Shown one piece after another: positions 29,940-30,988 of a DNA stretch of 30,988 bases (its first letter is position 1; each line of letters begins with the position of its first letter). A program made the position numbers and the translations under genes. A model generated the notes under the pieces. The model was not told where the DNA came from, did not search any database, and saw only the letters and a program-made list of their open reading frames with translations. Source of the stretch: JABIAL01 sp964645825 (GTDB taxonomy: Bacteria > Patescibacteriota > Patescibacteriia > UBA1558 > GWA2-36-10); the NCBI GenBank assembly GCA_964645825.1, contig CAZXZY010000007.1, positions 1 through 30,988 on the forward strand, given 5' to 3'.

Positions 29940-29974
29940 CCCGTACTCTTTCGCGAGAGTACGGGTTTTTTCTT
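29940..29974 (+). terminator. Intrinsic terminator of the 28981-29324 unit
   Basis: CCCGTACTCT / AGAGTACGGG with a TTCGCG loop and T6, 23 nt after the stop. Confidence 0.92.
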
Positions 29975-29977
29975 TCC

Positions 29978-29993
29978 TGCCTGCCGGCAGGCA
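29978..29993. repeat. Perfect 16-nt GC-rich palindrome
   Basis: TGCCTGCCGGCAGGCA, just after the terminator. It occurs once in this window and is far richer in GC than its surroundings. It resembles short palindromes I recall scattered in Parcubacteria genomes, so it may be a REP-like element. Confidence 0.5.
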
Positions 29994-30013
29994 AGTGCTT
30001 AAATTTTATACCT

Positions 30014-30046
30014 AAAAACCACAGCTCTTACGAGCTGTGGTTTTTA
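30014..30046. terminator. Bidirectional terminator between the secreted-protein unit and the cold-shock gene
   Basis: Perfect AAAAACCACAGCTC / GAGCTGTGGTTTTT with a TTAC loop. The T runs serve both strands; the main user is the cold-shock gene ending at 30067. Confidence 0.9.
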
Positions 30047-30066
30047 TAATTGATTTAAAAAATCAA

Positions 30067-30264
30067 TTAAGCTTTTGCAACTTTAACAGCAGCTTGACCT
30101 TTTGGAGTGTCAGCAACTTCGAAAGTTACTTGATCACCTTCATTAAGGTCGTCAAAGGTTAGGTCAACTAACTCATTTGAGTGAAAAAACAAATCTGTAC
30201 TTTCACCTTCTGGAGTAATAAAACCAAAATGCTTGTCTGTTAATTTTTTGATAATTCCTTGCAT
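30067..30264 (-). CDS. Cold-shock domain protein
   Basis: 65-residue single OB-fold protein that binds single-stranded RNA and DNA as a chaperone. RNP1-like KHFGFITPEG (consensus KGFGFI), RNP2-like DLFFHSNEL, and the GDQVTFEVADTPKGQAAVKV C-terminus are typical. Start ATG 30264 (MQGIIKKLTDKHFGFI) fits the family. No Shine-Dalgarno. It lies 72 nt downstream of tRNA-Glu with a hairpin but no terminator between them, so it may be read from the tRNA promoter. Confidence 0.93.
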   Translation of the reverse strand: MQGIIKKLTDKHFGFITPEGESTDLFFHSNELVDLTFDDLNEGDQVTFEVADTPKGQAAVKVAKA

Positions 30265-30291
30265 AATATAAAAATCAAAAACTAATTAAGA

Positions 30292-30325
30292 TATAGAAGC
30301 TCGAAATTCGACTTTGATTTCTATA
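30292..30325 (-). promoter_or_regulatory. Hairpin in the tRNA-Glu/cold-shock spacer
   Basis: Outer stem TATAGAA / TTCTATA with an inner TCGAA / TTCGA repeat. No T run follows, so it is not a terminator. It could mark a processing site or a temperature-sensitive leader (inference). Confidence 0.4.
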
Positions 30326-30336
30326 CTTGCTATATA

Positions 30337-30411
30337 TGGTGACCCCACGGAGAATCGAACTCCGGTTGCCAGGATGAAAACCTGGTGTCCTAACCACTAG
30401 ACGATGGGGCC
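30337..30411 (-). tRNA. tRNA-Glu (anticodon UUC), CCA encoded
   Basis: 75 nt including an encoded CCA (revcomp at 30337-30339). The acceptor GGCCCCA pairs with TGGGGTC (one G-U). The D arm has GTCTAGTGGTTAGGAC. The anticodon stem CCAGG/CCTGG holds the loop TTTTCAT, with anticodon TTC. The T arm is CGGAG-TTCGATT-CTCCG, and the discriminator is A. All arms are complete. Confidence 0.97.
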
Positions 30412-30499
30412 TAATTTAAATTTATTTTTCAAACAGGCTAAGGCCTAAGTGACTACCCGGCTTCCATTCCGGGATATAGGATCATAAACTAATATGACG
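30412..30499 (-). promoter_or_regulatory. Structured leader upstream of tRNA-Glu
   Basis: Predicted transcript from about 30499 to the tRNA 5' end. It has two hairpins: CCCGG/CCGGG with loop AATGGAAG (30456-30473) and AGGC/GCCT with loop CTTA (30435-30446), then an AT-rich stretch. It is neither a tRNA nor a coding frame. Confidence 0.45.
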
Positions 30500-30505
30500 T
30501 TGAAC

Positions 30506-30534
30506 ATCATACCTTAAATCTGACTAATTGTCAA
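30506..30534 (-). promoter_or_regulatory. Strong promoter of the tRNA-Glu unit
   Basis: Perfect TTGACA (30529-30534), 17-nt spacer, TATGAT (30506-30511) on the minus strand. Confidence 0.85.
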
Positions 30535-30542
30535 GATAACTA

Positions 30543-30950
30543 TTAGTTCTTATATTTTGCGTTAAAATCATCTTGATCATTATATTTTGCAAAATTTTTA
30601 TGGTGAGCCGGGGCAATAAATTTACCATCACTTTTATGTTGAATGCCGCACCAATATTTTTCTGTAGTAGCGCCTATAACTACCCAATAACTAAAAAGAC
30701 CATTAGCATATCCACAATACATGCAACCTATTTTTTGCCAATTAGTTAAGTATGATAATTTTTGGCGATCAATTTTGATATAGCTAGAACGATCTACGTA
30801 TGGCAAGCCATAAAGTGTAAAACAAATATGATGATATATTTCAATCACTATGTCCATAAAAAATAAAAATGGCACAACCCCCCAAATAAATGGCATCGAT
30901 AGAATATGCAGCGCGTCTTTAGCAAGACGATTGTCTTTAAAATGTTCCAT
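30543..30950 (-). CDS. Conserved membrane-associated protein with Cys/His motif, unknown function
   Basis: 135 residues. A hydrophobic segment at about 19-38 (MPFIWGVVPFLFFMDIVIEI region) precedes a soluble part with Cys76-x-x-Cys79 in IGCMYCGYANGLFSYW, then TTEKYWCGIQHK (Cys101, His105). I recall CxYCxYxNG ... T-E-x-YWCPIKH as a conserved pattern in uncharacterised proteins of many bacteria. The cysteines and histidine could bind a metal (inference). The C-terminal tail is charged. ATG 30950 is preceded by a TATAAT at 30980-30985. No terminator is seen after the stop, and the tRNA-Glu promoter follows at once. Confidence 0.75.
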   Translation of the reverse strand: MEHFKDNRLAKDALHILSMPFIWGVVPFLFFMDIVIEIYHHICFTLYGLPYVDRSSYIKIDRQKLSYLTNWQKIGCMYCGYANGLFSYWVVIGATTEKYWCGIQHKSDGKFIAPAHHKNFAKYNDQDDFNAKYKN

Positions 30951-30979
30951 GACTAAATTTTATTTTTCTTTATACTAAC

Positions 30980-30985
30980 ATTATA
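30980..30985 (-). promoter_or_regulatory. -10 element of the 30543 gene
   Basis: Perfect TATAAT on the minus strand, 29 nt before the ATG. The -35 would lie outside the window. Confidence 0.45.
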
Positions 30986-30988
30986 TAT

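Noticed and set aside
30412..30480. Second tRNA upstream of tRNA-Glu
   Set aside because: There are only two short hairpins; no cloverleaf, T loop or acceptor pairing.

Overview
The window looks like a chromosomal segment of a low-GC Candidatus Patescibacteria (CPR) bacterium, probably from a metagenome assembly (there is a 10-N gap at 2224-2233). The evidence is compact housekeeping genes with 0-20 nt spacers, start codons mostly without Shine-Dalgarno sequences, a minimal gene set, and a large surface protein ending in sequence repeats I associate with Patescibacteria. TGA is used as a normal stop (queH, the 16486 gene, the 26289 gene), so the Gly/Trp-recoded lineages are excluded. I cannot name a genus. 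There are no rRNAs, CRISPR arrays, insertion sequences or phage genes.

Layout. 1-2117: folate one-carbon pair glyA (cut by the left edge) and folD. 2142-2950: an MTA phosphorylase-like gene broken by the assembly gap. 3058-6642: a DEDD exonuclease fused to a WYL-like domain, and a 925-residue secreted glycoside-hydrolase-like surface protein. 6704-8749: UvrD/PcrA helicase, divergent from a small membrane protein (8853-9059). 9146-10207: ychF. 10266-10495: a gene-less plus-strand unit with its own promoter and terminator, probably a small RNA. 10473-13127 (minus): ruvB-queH-queA operon. 13282-13584: small orphan gene. 13653-17091 (minus): degenerate metallo-beta-lactamase-fold protein, one-TM protein and gyrA. 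17226-20461: structured leader, ribosomal protein S1, ftsH. 20567-21544: polytopic membrane protein. 21653-23389: pilB. 23441-26185 (minus): valS behind a T-box leader. 26289-26642: GC-rich orphan. 26758-28812 (minus): CYTH protein-tsaD-tsaE operon. 28894-29974: two-gene unit of a small membrane protein and a secreted protein. 30067-30534 (minus): tRNA-Glu with a structured leader, followed by a cold-shock protein. 30543-30950: conserved unknown with a Cys/His motif.

Cross-cutting patterns. Several core genes (3058 exonuclease, 3865 surface protein, uvrD, CYTH operon) have a -10-like hexamer only 6-9 nt before ATG, which predicts leaderless mRNAs. A second set (the 2142, 8853, 13282, 26289, 28981 and 29324 genes) has strong Shine-Dalgarno sites, tends to be richer in GC and is mostly accessory. 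The clearest regulatory finds are the valS T-box leader, the orphan RNA at 10300-10495, and the structured leaders before rpsA and tRNA-Glu. All calls come from reading motifs by eye; no database search was run.
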